Positions 8,883 through 16,662 of a stretch of 64,000 nucleotides of DNA are shown here, piece by piece (within the stretch, counting starts at the first letter, position 1; every line of letters starts with the position of its first letter). The stretch covers positions 62,001-126,000 of the forward strand of contig CANLNK010000006.1 of assembly GCA_947492575.1 (NCBI GenBank), written 5' to 3'. Source of the DNA: an uncultured Thalassotalea sp. (GTDB taxonomy: Bacteria > Pseudomonadota > Gammaproteobacteria > Enterobacterales > Alteromonadaceae). The position numbers and the translations under genes were made by a program. The notes under the pieces are model-generated. The model had not been told where the DNA came from and made no database searches. It worked only from the letters and a program-made list of their open reading frames with translations.

Positions 8883-9162
8883 CCTAGGCTTATCGTTTCA
8901 TAGTCCTTTATTTGTTAACAAATTGTAAACTCAAACTAAGTATACGCCTAAAACTCAGAAAGCTACAACCATTACCTGATACAAGCCTGATACTAGCCCT
9001 ATCTTAACCACCTTATAAGGCTGCCTGTCGCAACATAATTAGACAACATCGTCAACCTTGATCATATTCAATTAAATCAATTGCGCTGATGCTCGTATTT
9101 CCGTGATAAAATAGCTGCAACAGAAGCAAGTTTGCTTCGCTCCTCATCATATAAGGCACATC

Positions 9163-9480
9163 ATGAGAAAAACATTTTCTTTAGTTCACCCAAAAATTAA
9201 GAGACCACGACTCGTTGACGCAATTAAGCACGAAGTGAAAAAATACCTAAAGCGCGAGCGCAACAAAACATTGCCGGAAGGCGCAGATTTTTGGGACTTT
9301 GATTGTAAATATGGCAGCACCGCTGAGACAGCCGATGTAATTCATGTTTCGGCACTGAATAGTTCTATTGACGACGCTGCAAGTAAAGAGCTGGATAGCT
9401 TTTACATTGAAATATTGGCGAAGACAGGTCACAGAACGCCTAAGGAAGTCGAATTAGACGATGAAGAATTGTCAGAATAA
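9163..9480 (+). CDS. DUF6172 family small cytosolic protein
   Basis: A 105-residue hydrophilic protein: MRKTFSL, then a conserved AIKHEVKKYLKRERNKTLPEGADFWDFDCKYG block (residues 22-53) and ILAKTGHRTPK near the end. That order matches the DUF6172 family of proteobacteria, which has no assigned function. The strongly basic helix followed by an acidic C-terminal tail may indicate nucleic-acid or protein contact, but that is only a guess from composition. It is monocistronic, flanked by solute-binding genes on the opposite strand. Confidence 0.7.
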   Translation: MRKTFSLVHPKIKRPRLVDAIKHEVKKYLKRERNKTLPEGADFWDFDCKYGSTAETADVIHVSALNSSIDDAASKELDSFYIEILAKTGHRTPKEVELDDEELSE

Positions 9481-9653
9481 GAGCTTTGTTCTCTGAGCTT
9501 TACGCACATTGCGCTGCATTCATAAGCGTAAATAAGAGGCAATTAGTGCACTAGGGGCGAAAGTCGCTGCAACAATGCAGGTTATGCGAGCTAAATTTAA
9601 GCATATATGCCTTGCCCCTACTTTGTCTCTTTTATGCCCCTTTGCTTCGAAAT

Positions 9654-10436
9654 TTAATCTATTTTATTGATTTCATAAAGCTTTGATATTTCTTCATACT
9701 CACCGCTTTTATGTAGATCTTTTAAGGCATTATCAAACACTTCTACTTGCTTAGTAGTCACTGTTTTTTTAGAAAACATCAGCTTACCGCCTACTTCGTT
9801 ATCGGGAGCAATACGAAAAAGAGGGACTATTTTTTCACTGTACTCAGGTTGCGACAATAAATAATATTTACCTTCTAATTCAGAATCAATATAACCATCA
9901 GCTCTCCCCTTGAGCACAAAATTTAGCATGCTGAGTTCTTCGCTGATGTAAATAATTCTCTTCGCAAACTCTTTGTTCTCTAATAAAGCGGGGTAAGATT
10001 CGTAATAAATAGCGCCGCGTAAAGTCGCAATAGCCACATCAACGTCGGTTAAATCGGATAACTGTTTTACCGACTCAAATAGCTTCAATTTGGCTTTGTT
10101 TACGAAAAGCATATGGTGGCTATAACGAAAATTATTTTCCGTAAAATAAGCGTACTCTTTTCTTTCAGGCAAGAGTGTCGCCGCGAGCGTCATATCAATA
10201 TCACCTCTTTTAAGGCCTTCTATCACCCTAGCCCATGGCATAGCGATAATTCTATATTGATAAGGCGTGCGACGAAAAACAGCCTCTATTAATTTAATGT
10301 CTTTCCCTGACCAATTACCTTCTGCATCCTTGTGACGGAAAATATCTCGCTCGTTGATCCCAATTACAAACTCTTTACTAAGGAGTGAAAAAGGCGTGAA
10401 CAGCAAGCTAAGCATCACAACAATCTTTAACATCAA
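9654..10436 (-). CDS. Periplasmic solute-binding-like protein (SBP_bac_3)
   Basis: A 260-residue exported protein with a signal sequence (residues 2-19) and a complete SBP_bac_3 domain: FVIGINERDIFRHKDAEGNW at the start, then MPWARVIEGLKRGDIDMTLA (the family's shared motif in this region), TLRGAIYYESYP and VLKGRADGYIDSELE. It is the fourth paralogue within 4 kb and again lies apart from any ABC permease. The four differ too much in sequence to be a recent tandem duplication. Its upstream flank leads into the repeat-rich region. Confidence 0.8.
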   Translation of the reverse strand: MMLKIVVMLSLLFTPFSLLSKEFVIGINERDIFRHKDAEGNWSGKDIKLIEAVFRRTPYQYRIIAMPWARVIEGLKRGDIDMTLAATLLPERKEYAYFTENNFRYSHHMLFVNKAKLKLFESVKQLSDLTDVDVAIATLRGAIYYESYPALLENKEFAKRIIYISEELSMLNFVLKGRADGYIDSELEGKYYLLSQPEYSEKIVPLFRIAPDNEVGGKLMFSKKTVTTKQVEVFDNALKDLHKSGEYEEISKLYEINKID

Positions 10437-10649
10437 AGAAACCTTAAATTTACGCTAGCTATACATATACTGTTTTTACTTGTGCATTTTATGACCATGT
10501 TGAGATTACATCAAAACACGATGAATTTATACTTCGGAGGTTAGAAATAAACATTACGTACTATCAAACTACTACTTGTCGGGGCATATGTCCACATAAG
10601 TGATTATAGGATGTCGAGCTGCCGACGTCAGTGCTGGGTTTAATTTAGA

Positions 10650-10684
10650 CTTCCACACTTCGACAAGCTCAGTGCGAGCGGGTA
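10650..10684 (+). repeat. REP-like flank, copy A
   Basis: Contains CTTCGACAAGCTCAG, which is the reverse-orientation partner of the CTGAGC..GTCGAAG block at 10915-10937. The same 35 bases recur at 11446-11480. Together the two blocks bracket the 37-bp tandem array like inverted repeats. Confidence 0.75.
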
Positions 10685-10749
10685 TATAGTTAACTATCTC
10701 CTTTGATCTTTGACGGATATCTATAGTTAGCTCTCAACTTTAAGTCTGG

Positions 10750-10920
10750 CTGATATCATCATTTACCACTCACCAGTCATCCTGAGCTAATATCACCAGT
10801 CATCCTGAGCGGATATCGTCACTTCCCTATCACTATTCATTCTGAGCGGATATCGTCATTTACCACTCACCATTCATCCTGAGCTGATATCATCACTTAC
10901 CACTGACCAGTCATCCTGAG
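10750..10920 (+). repeat. 37-bp tandem repeat array A, five units
   Basis: Units start at 10750, 10787 (shortened to 23 bases), 10810, 10847 and 10884. The consensus begins CTGATATCRTCATTTACCA and ends CATCCTGAG; units differ at several positions, so the array is not newly made. There are no spacers between units, which rules out CRISPR. The last unit runs directly into CGCGCAGCAGTCGAAGGACA. Confidence 0.85.
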
Positions 10921-11052
10921 CGCGCAGCAGTCGAAGGACAAATACAACGAAATTAATCCCCAAACTTAAATGAAGCAAAATTCTGCTTTAGGAAAATTCC
11001 GAATTAACCAACTTTTATCAGCACTTGTTTTCATGGATGAAAACAAAGTGAA

Positions 11053-11170
11053 GCAGCGCCATGGCTCCTAAATGGATGTAGGTTGTTAGGGCAACGCAGG
11101 ACGCAGTTGCCGAGGTTCCAAGAGAGCTGTGGCGCTAGCGCTCCCTTGGGTGCTGTCGAGCACCCTCGAC
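11053..11170 (+). repeat. 118-bp multi-hairpin repeat element, copy A
   Basis: Nearly identical over its whole length to 11863-11980. It contains four successive inverted repeats, one of which (the CTACAT type) is broken by one change in this copy, as is one base pair of the longest stem. A degenerate relative in reverse orientation lies inside the MITE-like element near 32784-32827. Reading frames through it are not genes. Confidence 0.8.
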
Positions 11171-11210
11171 AATCAACTTACTTTAACAATGTCGGGCTGC
11201 CGACAGCAGG

Positions 11211-11241
11211 AAAGAGGGAAAAATCGATTGTTTCCCTCTTT
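11211..11241. repeat. Perfect 11-base inverted repeat
   Basis: AAAGAGGGAAA (11211-11221) and TTTCCCTCTTT (11231-11241) with a 9-base loop. There is no U-tract and no gene before it. Confidence 0.7.
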
Positions 11242-11279
11242 CAACTCCCTCATCGCCCTACTCAGCGAAAAACATTGAT

Positions 11280-11380
11280 AATCAACTAGCGCTTATTGAC
11301 ATACCTAACGATGATACTTCCTGTATCACGTTAGCGCTCAACTTCCATGTTTCGCGTATCAAACGCTTTGCTAGTTGATT
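11280..11380. repeat. 101-bp nested inverted-repeat element
   Basis: Ends are perfect 11-base inverted arms, AATCAACTAGC (11280-11290) and GCTAGTTGATT (11370-11380). Inside are AGCGC/GCGCT and TAACG..GATAC/GTATC..CGTTA arms, giving a cruciform-like design. It looks like a miniature inverted-repeat element; no other copy was seen in the window. Confidence 0.65.
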
Positions 11381-11445
11381 ACCAATCCGCTTCTATGGGA
11401 GTGGTGTTGAACTCGAGGCTCTTTTCTTTATCTATTTACTTTAAA

Positions 11446-11480
11446 CTTCCACACTTCGACAAGCTCAGTGCGAGCGGGTA
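11446..11480 (+). repeat. REP-like flank, copy B
   Basis: Same 35 bases as 10650-10684, before the second tandem array. The matching reversed block CTGAGC..GTCGAAG is at 11654-11676. Confidence 0.75.
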
Positions 11481-11511
11481 CTTCAATTTACCAATCAGTA
11501 TGCGTTCTCCG

Positions 11512-11659
11512 CTGATATCGTCATTTACCACTCACCAATCATCCTGAGGTGATATCGTCACTTACCACTCACCAATCATCCTGAGGTGAAATCGTCATTT
11601 ACCACACCCCAGTCACCCTGAGGTGATATCGTCATTTACCACTCGCCAATCATCCTGAG
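11512..11659 (+). repeat. 37-bp tandem repeat array B, four units
   Basis: Units of exactly 37 bases start at 11512, 11549, 11586 and 11623. Three begin GTGAWATCGTCA and the first CTGATATCGTCA; all end in CATCCTGAG or CACCCTGAG. Units within this array are more like each other than like those of array A, which points to local homogenisation. Confidence 0.85.
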
Positions 11660-11862
11660 CGCGCAGCAGTCGAAGGACAAATACAACGGAATTCATCACT
11701 AAACTAGAACGAAGCTTAAATCTGCTTGGCAAAATGTCTGGATGAGAAATAAATTTCAGCTATTGCTGGGACGGAAAGCCAGCAAAGTTCAGTTAGCACA
11801 TGGAAGTGCTATCTGAACGTTAGCTCGACGAATTTATTTATCAGAAAGAAAAACATTTTGCA

Positions 11863-11980
11863 GCAGCGCCATGGCTCCTACATGGATGTAGGTTGTTAGG
11901 GCAACGCAGGACGCAGTTGCCGAGGTTCCAAGGGAGCTGCGGCGCGAGCGCTCCCTTGGGTGCCGTCGAGCACCCTCGAC
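11863..11980 (+). repeat. 118-bp multi-hairpin repeat element, copy B
   Basis: Contains perfect inverted repeats in series: CTACAT/ATGTAG (11878-11891), GGCAAC/GTTGCC (11900-11921), CCAAGGGAGC/GCTCCCTTGG (11928-11959) and GGTGC/GCACC near 11958-11973. Against the relative near 32784, the first two stems show paired changes that keep base pairing. Confidence 0.8.
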
Positions 11981-12168
11981 GAGGAGTTTTAGATTTAGTG
12001 AAATTCTTAACTGCAATGAACTCTAGCAACTTTAATTCAACTTAACCATCCATAACTTTTTGGTATCAAAATTTATTTTTTATAACTTTTCGATTGATTC
12101 ATATTTCGATATCGAATAATATTTAACCATCAAGTCCTAAGTATAAGTCAGGATCAATTTATAAGTTT

Positions 12169-12261
12169 ATGGCAAACATTGAGAAAATTTTAACTCTTTC
12201 AATGCCTAAAATGAGAAATGAAAAAGCGGGATACAGAATGAAAATAAGAGCTTTAATTTGA
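12169..12261 (+). CDS. Possible 30-residue basic microprotein
   Basis: A 30-codon ORF (start MANIEKILTLSMPKM, end MKIRALI) whose stop lies five bases before a strong terminator, so a short transcript ending here is likely. The protein has a high share of Lys and Arg and no recognisable domain. The ribosome binding site is weak (AGGAT, about 12 bases before the ATG). The transcript could equally be a small non-coding RNA. It is followed by a second tiny basic ORF on the same strand. Confidence 0.3.
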   Translation: MANIEKILTLSMPKMRNEKAGYRMKIRALI

Positions 12262-12265
12262 AATT

Positions 12266-12296
12266 AAAAACCAAAGCCTTTCGGCTTTGGTTTTTA
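12266..12296 (+). terminator. Strong Rho-independent terminator
   Basis: Stem AAAAACCAAAGCC / GGCTTTGGTTTTT with a 4-base loop (12266-12278 and 12283-12295). It has both an A-run and a U-run, so it can act on either strand. It lies directly after the 30-codon ORF. Confidence 0.85.
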
Positions 12297-12405
12297 CAGA
12301 GAAATGGATGAACCACTCCCCTAGCTTCGAAACCTCAGGTTAGTGGATTTCTCAACTTAAATCAAACCCTGCTATTAGTCTCCAATAGCAATTGAGGTAT
12401 TAAAA

Positions 12406-12549
12406 ATGGCAAGAAGAACGAAAATTAAAGTAGTTACTATTACTCGTGGAAGAGATTCCAAAACAGGTAAATTCATCCCGATTAAAACTGCGAAAAAAAG
12501 AAAGGCGACAGCCACTGTAGACAATATGAAGCGAATAATTACTGATTAA
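12406..12549 (+). CDS. 47-residue basic small protein
   Basis: An ORF of 47 codons, MARRTKIKVVTITRGRDSKT to RIITD, with a clear ribosome binding site (TTGAGGT, 8 bases before the ATG) and a terminator 20 bases after the stop. About a third of the residues are Lys or Arg, giving a very basic protein with one hydrophobic strand (IKVVTIT). The design recalls small ribosome-associated or nucleic-acid-binding proteins, but I recognise no family. It is bracketed by two terminators and so is its own transcription unit, convergent with sucD. Confidence 0.6.
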   Translation: MARRTKIKVVTITRGRDSKTGKFIPIKTAKKRKATATVDNMKRIITD

Positions 12550-12568
12550 AATTTCTAGCTTCTGAAAA

Positions 12569-12598
12569 CAAAAAACCCGCCAAAAGGCGGGTTTTTTT
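12569..12598. terminator. Bidirectional terminator between the small ORF and sucD
   Basis: AAAACCCGCC (to 12581), loop AAAA, GGCGGGTTTTTTT (12586-12598). The A-run on one side and U-run on the other let it end both the plus-strand small gene and the minus-strand sucCD transcript. Confidence 0.9.
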
Positions 12599-12623
12599 AA
12601 TTACTTTCAAAAAGAAAAGTTGA

Positions 12624-13496
12624 TTACCAACCTGTCTTCTCTTTAAGAGCAACACCGATATCAGCTAATGAACGAACTGTTTTAACACCAGCCGCTTCAA
12701 GCGCTTTAAATTTATCGTCAGCAGTACCTTTACCACCAGCGATAATCGCACCAGCGTGACCCATACGCTTACCAGCAGGTGCAGTAACACCAGCGATGTA
12801 AGATACTACAGGCTTAGTAACGTTTGCTTTGATGTACTCAGCAGCTTCTTCTTCAGCAGTACCACCGATTTCACCAATCATTACGATTGCTTCAGTTTGT
12901 GGGTCGTTTTCGAACATTTCTAAAACGTCGATGAAGTTAGTACCTGGGATTGGGTCACCACCAATACCAACACATGAAGACTGACCGAAACCAGCATCAG
13001 TAGTTTGCTTAACTGCTTCGTAAGTTAATGTACCTGAACGAGATACGATACCTACTTTACCTGGCTTGTGGATGTGACCTGGCATGATACCGATCTTAGA
13101 TTCGCCCGGAGTGATAACACCTGGACAGTTAGGACCAATCATGCGAACGCCAGTTTCTTCAAGCTTAACTTTAACGTCAAGCATGTCTAACGTTGGGATA
13201 CCTTCAGTAATCGTAACGATTAACTCGATACCTGCATCGATAGCTTCTAAGATTGCATCTTTACAGAATGGAGCTGGTACGTAGATAACTGTTGCTGTTG
13301 CGCCAGTTGCTTCTACTGCTTCACGTACTGTGTTGAATACTGGAAGACCTAAGTGCTCTTGGCCGCCTTTGCCTGGTGATACACCACCAACCATTTGCGT
13401 ACCGTATGCGATAGCTTGCTCTGAGTGGAAAGTACCTTGACCACCAGTGAAACCTTGACAGATAACTTTAGTATCTTTGTTAATTAATACAGACAT
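12624..13496 (-). CDS. sucD: Succinyl-CoA synthetase alpha subunit
   Basis: A 290-residue protein of usual length. It holds the N-terminal CoA-binding Rossmann domain ([21 protein letters not shown], residues 13-33) and the ligase domain with the phosphorylated histidine in GHAGAI (His247). With SucC it converts succinyl-CoA plus nucleoside diphosphate and phosphate to succinate and nucleoside triphosphate in the TCA cycle. Its ATG overlaps the sucC stop (TAATG), so translation of the two subunits is coupled. The transcript ends at the bidirectional terminator just downstream. Confidence 0.98.
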   Translation of the reverse strand: MSVLINKDTKVICQGFTGGQGTFHSEQAIAYGTQMVGGVSPGKGGQEHLGLPVFNTVREAVEATGATATVIYVPAPFCKDAILEAIDAGIELIVTITEGIPTLDMLDVKVKLEETGVRMIGPNCPGVITPGESKIGIMPGHIHKPGKVGIVSRSGTLTYEAVKQTTDAGFGQSSCVGIGGDPIPGTNFIDVLEMFENDPQTEAIVMIGEIGGTAEEEAAEYIKANVTKPVVSYIAGVTAPAGKRMGHAGAIIAGGKGTADDKFKALEAAGVKTVRSLADIGVALKEKTGW

Positions 13497-14662
13497 TATT
13501 TGCCCTCCGCAGCAGCTACTACTTTCTCAGCAGCGTCTTTTAGTGATTCAGCAGCGATGATATCAACGTCTGAGTTAGCTAATACTTCACGACCAGCTTC
13601 AGCGTTAGTACCTTCTAAACGTACAACTACAGGAACGTTTACGCCTACTTCTTTTACAGCACCGATAATACCTTCAGCGATCATGTCACAACGAACGATA
13701 CCACCGAAGATGTTAACTAGTACTGCAGATACGTTGTCATCAGAAAGGATGATTTTGAATGCTTCTGCTACACGCTCTTTAGTCGCGCCGCCACCAACAT
13801 CTAGGAAGTTAGCTGGCTTACCGCCGTGAAGGTTTACGATGTCCATTGTACCCATTGCAAGGCCAGCACCGTTAACCATACAACCAACGTTGCCGTCTAA
13901 TGCTACGTAGTTTAATTCCCACTGTGCCGCATGTGCTTCACGCTCGTCTTCTTGTGACGGATCGTGCATTTCACGGATTTTTGGTTGACGGTATAAAGCG
14001 TTTGAGTCAACGCCGATTTTGCCGTCTAGACAGTGAAGGTTACCTTCTTCTGTAATTACAAGCGGGTTGATTTCTAATAAGTCGAAATCGTGATCAGTAA
14101 ACATGTTACCTAAGCCCATGAAGATCTTAACGAATTGCTTCATTTGAGTTGGGTTTAAGCCAAGTTTGAAACCTAATTCACGAGCTTGGTAAGCTTGAGG
14201 ACCTACTAGTGGGTCAATCGCTGCTTTGTGAATTAAGTGTGGAGTTTCTTCAGCAACTGTTTCGATGTCTACACCGCCTTCAGTTGATGCCATGAATACA
14301 ACACGGCGAGAACCACGGTCTACTACAGCGCCAAGGTATAATTCGTTAGCGATGTCTGTGCAGCTTTCTACTAAGATTTTAGCAACTGGCTGACCGTTTG
14401 CGTCTGTTTGGTAAGTAACTAAGTTTTTACCTAACCAGTGTTGTGCGAATTCTTTAATTTCTTCTTTGGTTTTTACTAGCTTAACACCGCCAGCTTTACC
14501 ACGGCCACCAGCGTGAACTTGTGCCTTAACAACCCACATATCGCCGCCAATTTTGTCAGCAGCTTCGGCAGCTTCTTGAGGTGTATCGCAAGCGAAACCT
14601 TCAGAAACTGGTAAACCATATTCAGCGAATAATTGTTTCGCTTGATACTCATGCAAATTCAT
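13496..14662 (-). CDS. sucC: Succinyl-CoA synthetase beta subunit
   Basis: A 388-residue protein. It opens with [19 protein letters not shown], the conserved start of SucC, followed by the ATP-grasp domain ([20 protein letters not shown], residues 39-58) and the C-terminal CoA-ligase domain with [11 protein letters not shown]. Frame remains open upstream to 14722, but the family start at 14662 is chosen because it matches the conserved N-terminus. sucCD has its own promoter and is separated from sucAB by a terminator, unlike the single sucABCD operon of E. coli. Confidence 0.97.
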   Translation of the reverse strand: MNLHEYQAKQLFAEYGLPVSEGFACDTPQEAAEAADKIGGDMWVVKAQVHAGGRGKAGGVKLVKTKEEIKEFAQHWLGKNLVTYQTDANGQPVAKILVESCTDIANELYLGAVVDRGSRRVVFMASTEGGVDIETVAEETPHLIHKAAIDPLVGPQAYQARELGFKLGLNPTQMKQFVKIFMGLGNMFTDHDFDLLEINPLVITEEGNLHCLDGKIGVDSNALYRQPKIREMHDPSQEDEREAHAAQWELNYVALDGNVGCMVNGAGLAMGTMDIVNLHGGKPANFLDVGGGATKERVAEAFKIILSDDNVSAVLVNIFGGIVRCDMIAEGIIGAVKEVGVNVPVVVRLEGTNAEAGREVLANSDVDIIAAESLKDAAEKVVAAAEGK

Positions 14663-14759
14663 GGTGTTTTTCCAATTACTTAATTGAATGGACTCAGCAT
14701 AATTACCCAGTGGTATTACCAATCGAGCAAATACACTAAACGTTTATAATTGTGCCGTG

Positions 14760-14765
14760 ATTATA
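14760..14765 (-). promoter_or_regulatory. Probable sucCD promoter -10 box
   Basis: A perfect TATAAT on the minus strand, about 98 bases before sucC. The region 17 bases upstream falls inside an inverted repeat (TTTAAA centre) rather than a consensus -35, as in promoters that need an activator. Confidence 0.5.
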
Positions 14766-14771
14766 TAGATA

Positions 14772-14805
14772 AAACTCAAGGGTTTAAACCCCTTGAATCG
14801 AGTTT
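14772..14805. promoter_or_regulatory. Inverted repeat over the sucCD promoter -35 region
   Basis: AAACTCAAGGG, TTTAAA, CCCCTTGAATCGAGTTT: two nested imperfect arms around a TTTAAA centre, directly upstream of the TATAAT. It is placed as an operator would be. ArcA or another respiratory regulator is possible but not shown. Confidence 0.45.
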
Positions 14806-15059
14806 CATTCGCAATAAAACGGCTGTCAAAATATCTCGCTTGACCATCATCAACGCAAAATAAAAATACGTAATAATTTCAATGATTAATACGGGATAAA
14901 AATTACAGAATTATTTCAGTAAAGCTACTACAACTTTAGTCTAATAGCCGATTGTTGCAACTCGTAGCGATAACAAGGAAAAGTTTGTTATGGGGTGCTA
15001 AAAAAATGCTATAGCCAAAGTGAATAACTAGTCACTTTTTCGGCTTCTGTTTGGGCAAT

Positions 15060-15088
15060 AAAAAAGCCGCTAGAAAGCGGCTTTTCGT
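15060..15088 (-). terminator. Terminator after sucB
   Basis: AAAAGCCGC and GCGGCTTTT arms with a short loop, A-run on the plus side, so the U-run is on the minus strand. It separates sucAB from sucCD. Confidence 0.8.
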
Positions 15089-15127
15089 TTAACTATTTGT
15101 AACCTGTATTAAACAAGTCGGCACAAA

Positions 15128-16615
15128 TTAGATATCTAATAGTAAGCGTGCTGGATCTTCAAGTAACTCTTTAATTGTTACTAGGAAGCCTACAGACTCT
15201 TTACCATCGATTAAACGGTGATCGTAAGATAACGCTAGGTACATCATAGGTAAGATTTCAACTTTACCATTTACCGCCATTGGACGCTCTTGGATTTTGT
15301 GCATACCTAAGATAGCCGTTTGCGGTAAGTTGATGATTGGCGTTGAAATTAATGAACCAAATACACCGCCGTTAGTGATTGTGAAGTTACCACCTTGCAT
15401 ATCGTCCATCGTTAACTTGCCGTCACGACCTTTGATAGCTAAGTCTTTGATACCGCTCTCAATACCAGCCATGCTTAATTGATCTGAGTCACGTAATACA
15501 GGAGTTACAAGACCACGTGGCGTAGATACTGCGATAGAGATATCGAAGAAGTTGTGGTAAACGATGTCATCACCGTCGATTGACGCGTTAACCGCTGGGA
15601 AGCGCTTAAGTGCTTCAGTTACAGCTTTCACGTAGAAAGACATAAAACCTAAACGCGTACCGTGACGTTCTTCAAATACGTCTTTGTATTGCTTACGAAG
15701 ATCCATAATTGGCTTCATGTTAACTTCGTTGAACGTTGTTAACATTGCCGTTGAGTTCTTCGCTTCTAATAAACGGTTAGCGATTGTCTTACGTAAACGT
15801 GTCATAGGTACACGTTTCTGGCTGCGCTCGCCTAACGCTGATGCTGCACCTGCTGATGCTGTTGCGCTTGCCGCCGCTGGAGCTGCTGCCACTGCTGGTT
15901 TGCTAGCTGCTTCAACATCTTCTTTAGTGATGCGACCGCCTTTGCCAGTACCTTTAACGTCAGCTTCAGTTAAGCCTTTTTCTGTTAGTAAACGACGTAC
16001 AGATGGAGATGCAACACCGTCACCTGCCGCTTCTTCAGCTGCAGGTGCCGCCGCTGAAGCTGCTGCTGCGCCCGCACCTGCGTTTAATTCACCAATTTTC
16101 TGCTCGCCTAATACTGTGTCGCCTTCAGCGTGGATGATTTTACCAATCACACCATCTTCTTGCGCTACAACTTCTAATACAACTTTGTCGGTTTCAATAT
16201 CAACTAGTTGTTGGTCACGAGACACTGCATCACCTTCGGCAACGTGCCATGTTGCTACCGTCGCGTCAGCAACTGATTCAGGTAGCACTGGAACTACGAT
16301 GTCGATAACTTGTGCACTTGCTGCTGCAGCTGGTGCCGCCGCTGGCGCTGCTTCAGCTGCTGGCGCAGATGCTGTAGCACCTTCAGAAAGGATAGCAATT
16401 ACTTGCTCGCCTAATACTGTAGCACCTTCAGCTTCTTTGATTTCAGTGATCACGCCATCTGCTGTTGCAGGCACTTCAAGTACTACTTTGTCTGTTTCAA
16501 TATCAACAAGCACTTGATCGCGAGCTACTGAGTCGCCTACTTGCACATGCCAAGTTGCGACTGTCGCGTCAGCAACTGATTCTGGTAATACAGGAACCTT
16601 AATTTCGGTTGTCAT
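15128..16615 (-). CDS. sucB: 2-oxoglutarate dehydrogenase E2 (dihydrolipoyl succinyltransferase), two lipoyl domains
   Basis: A 495-residue E2 component. Two lipoyl domains are present (about residues 3-77 and 107-181), each with the lipoylated lysine in [11 protein letters not shown]. They are joined by Ala/Pro-rich linkers. A peripheral-subunit binding domain follows ([13 protein letters not shown] ... [11 protein letters not shown], about 202-235), then the catalytic domain with DHRLIDGKE near the end. E. coli SucB has a single lipoyl domain and about 405 residues, so the duplicated module is the notable difference. It transfers the succinyl group to CoA. It lies 47 bases downstream of sucA in the same operon. 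Confidence 0.97.
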   Translation of the reverse strand: MTTEIKVPVLPESVADATVATWHVQVGDSVARDQVLVDIETDKVVLEVPATADGVITEIKEAEGATVLGEQVIAILSEGATASAPAAEAAPAAAPAAAASAQVIDIVVPVLPESVADATVATWHVAEGDAVSRDQQLVDIETDKVVLEVVAQEDGVIGKIIHAEGDTVLGEQKIGELNAGAGAAAASAAAPAAEEAAGDGVASPSVRRLLTEKGLTEADVKGTGKGGRITKEDVEAASKPAVAAAPAAASATASAGAASALGERSQKRVPMTRLRKTIANRLLEAKNSTAMLTTFNEVNMKPIMDLRKQYKDVFEERHGTRLGFMSFYVKAVTEALKRFPAVNASIDGDDIVYHNFFDISIAVSTPRGLVTPVLRDSDQLSMAGIESGIKDLAIKGRDGKLTMDDMQGGNFTITNGGVFGSLISTPIINLPQTAILGMHKIQERPMAVNGKVEILPMMYLALSYDHRLIDGKESVGFLVTIKELLEDPARLLLDI

Positions 16616-16662
16616 TCAATTATTCCTTACGCTCTTTTCTAATCTCTTTATAAAAAGAGGGT

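Larger units (their letters stand above)
10437..12168. other. 1.7-kb non-coding region built of structured repeats
   Basis: No credible gene is present. Two composite copies follow each other: copy A from about 10612 to 11170 and copy B from about 11191 to 11980. Each has, in order, a small hairpin (GTCG/CGAC type), CTTCGACAAGCTCAGTGCGA, a run of 37-bp tandem units, the reversed counterpart CTGAGCGCGCAGCAGTCGAAG, an AT-rich spacer, and a 118-bp multi-hairpin element. A separate 101-bp inverted-repeat element sits between them. Beyond 11980 the DNA is AT-rich with no clear structure. Confidence 0.8.
14663..15127. other. sucB-sucC intergenic region with promoter and terminator
   Basis: A gene-less 465-bp stretch. 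It holds the sucAB terminator at the distal end, the probable sucCD promoter near 14760-14790 with an inverted repeat, and about 90 bases of sucC leader. No other structure was seen in 14810-15040. Confidence 0.7.

Noticed and set aside
6342-10436. An ABC importer operon
   Set aside because: The four solute-binding genes are in mixed orientations with no permease or ATPase genes, so they are listed as orphans.
11083-11289. ORF inside the first multi-hairpin element
   Set aside because: It follows the repeat rather than a coding pattern. The same element gives ORFs in other frames and on the other strand at 11834-12029, with low-complexity, Cys/Pro-rich products and no ribosome binding site.
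11347-11547. ORF across the inverted-repeat element and 37-bp array
   Set aside because: Overlaps repeats only; no ribosome binding site and no recognisable protein.
10750-11659. CRISPR array
   Set aside because: The repeats are contiguous 37-bp units with no spacers, units diverge from each other, and no cas gene is in the window.
11834-12029. Overlapping minus-strand ORFs in the second multi-hairpin element
   Set aside because: Two frames of the same repeat; products resemble spurious proteins commonly called from this repeat.
15684-16517. Long ORF antisense to sucB
   Set aside because: It is the mirror of the Ala/Pro-rich lipoyl-domain linkers; codon pattern follows sucB.
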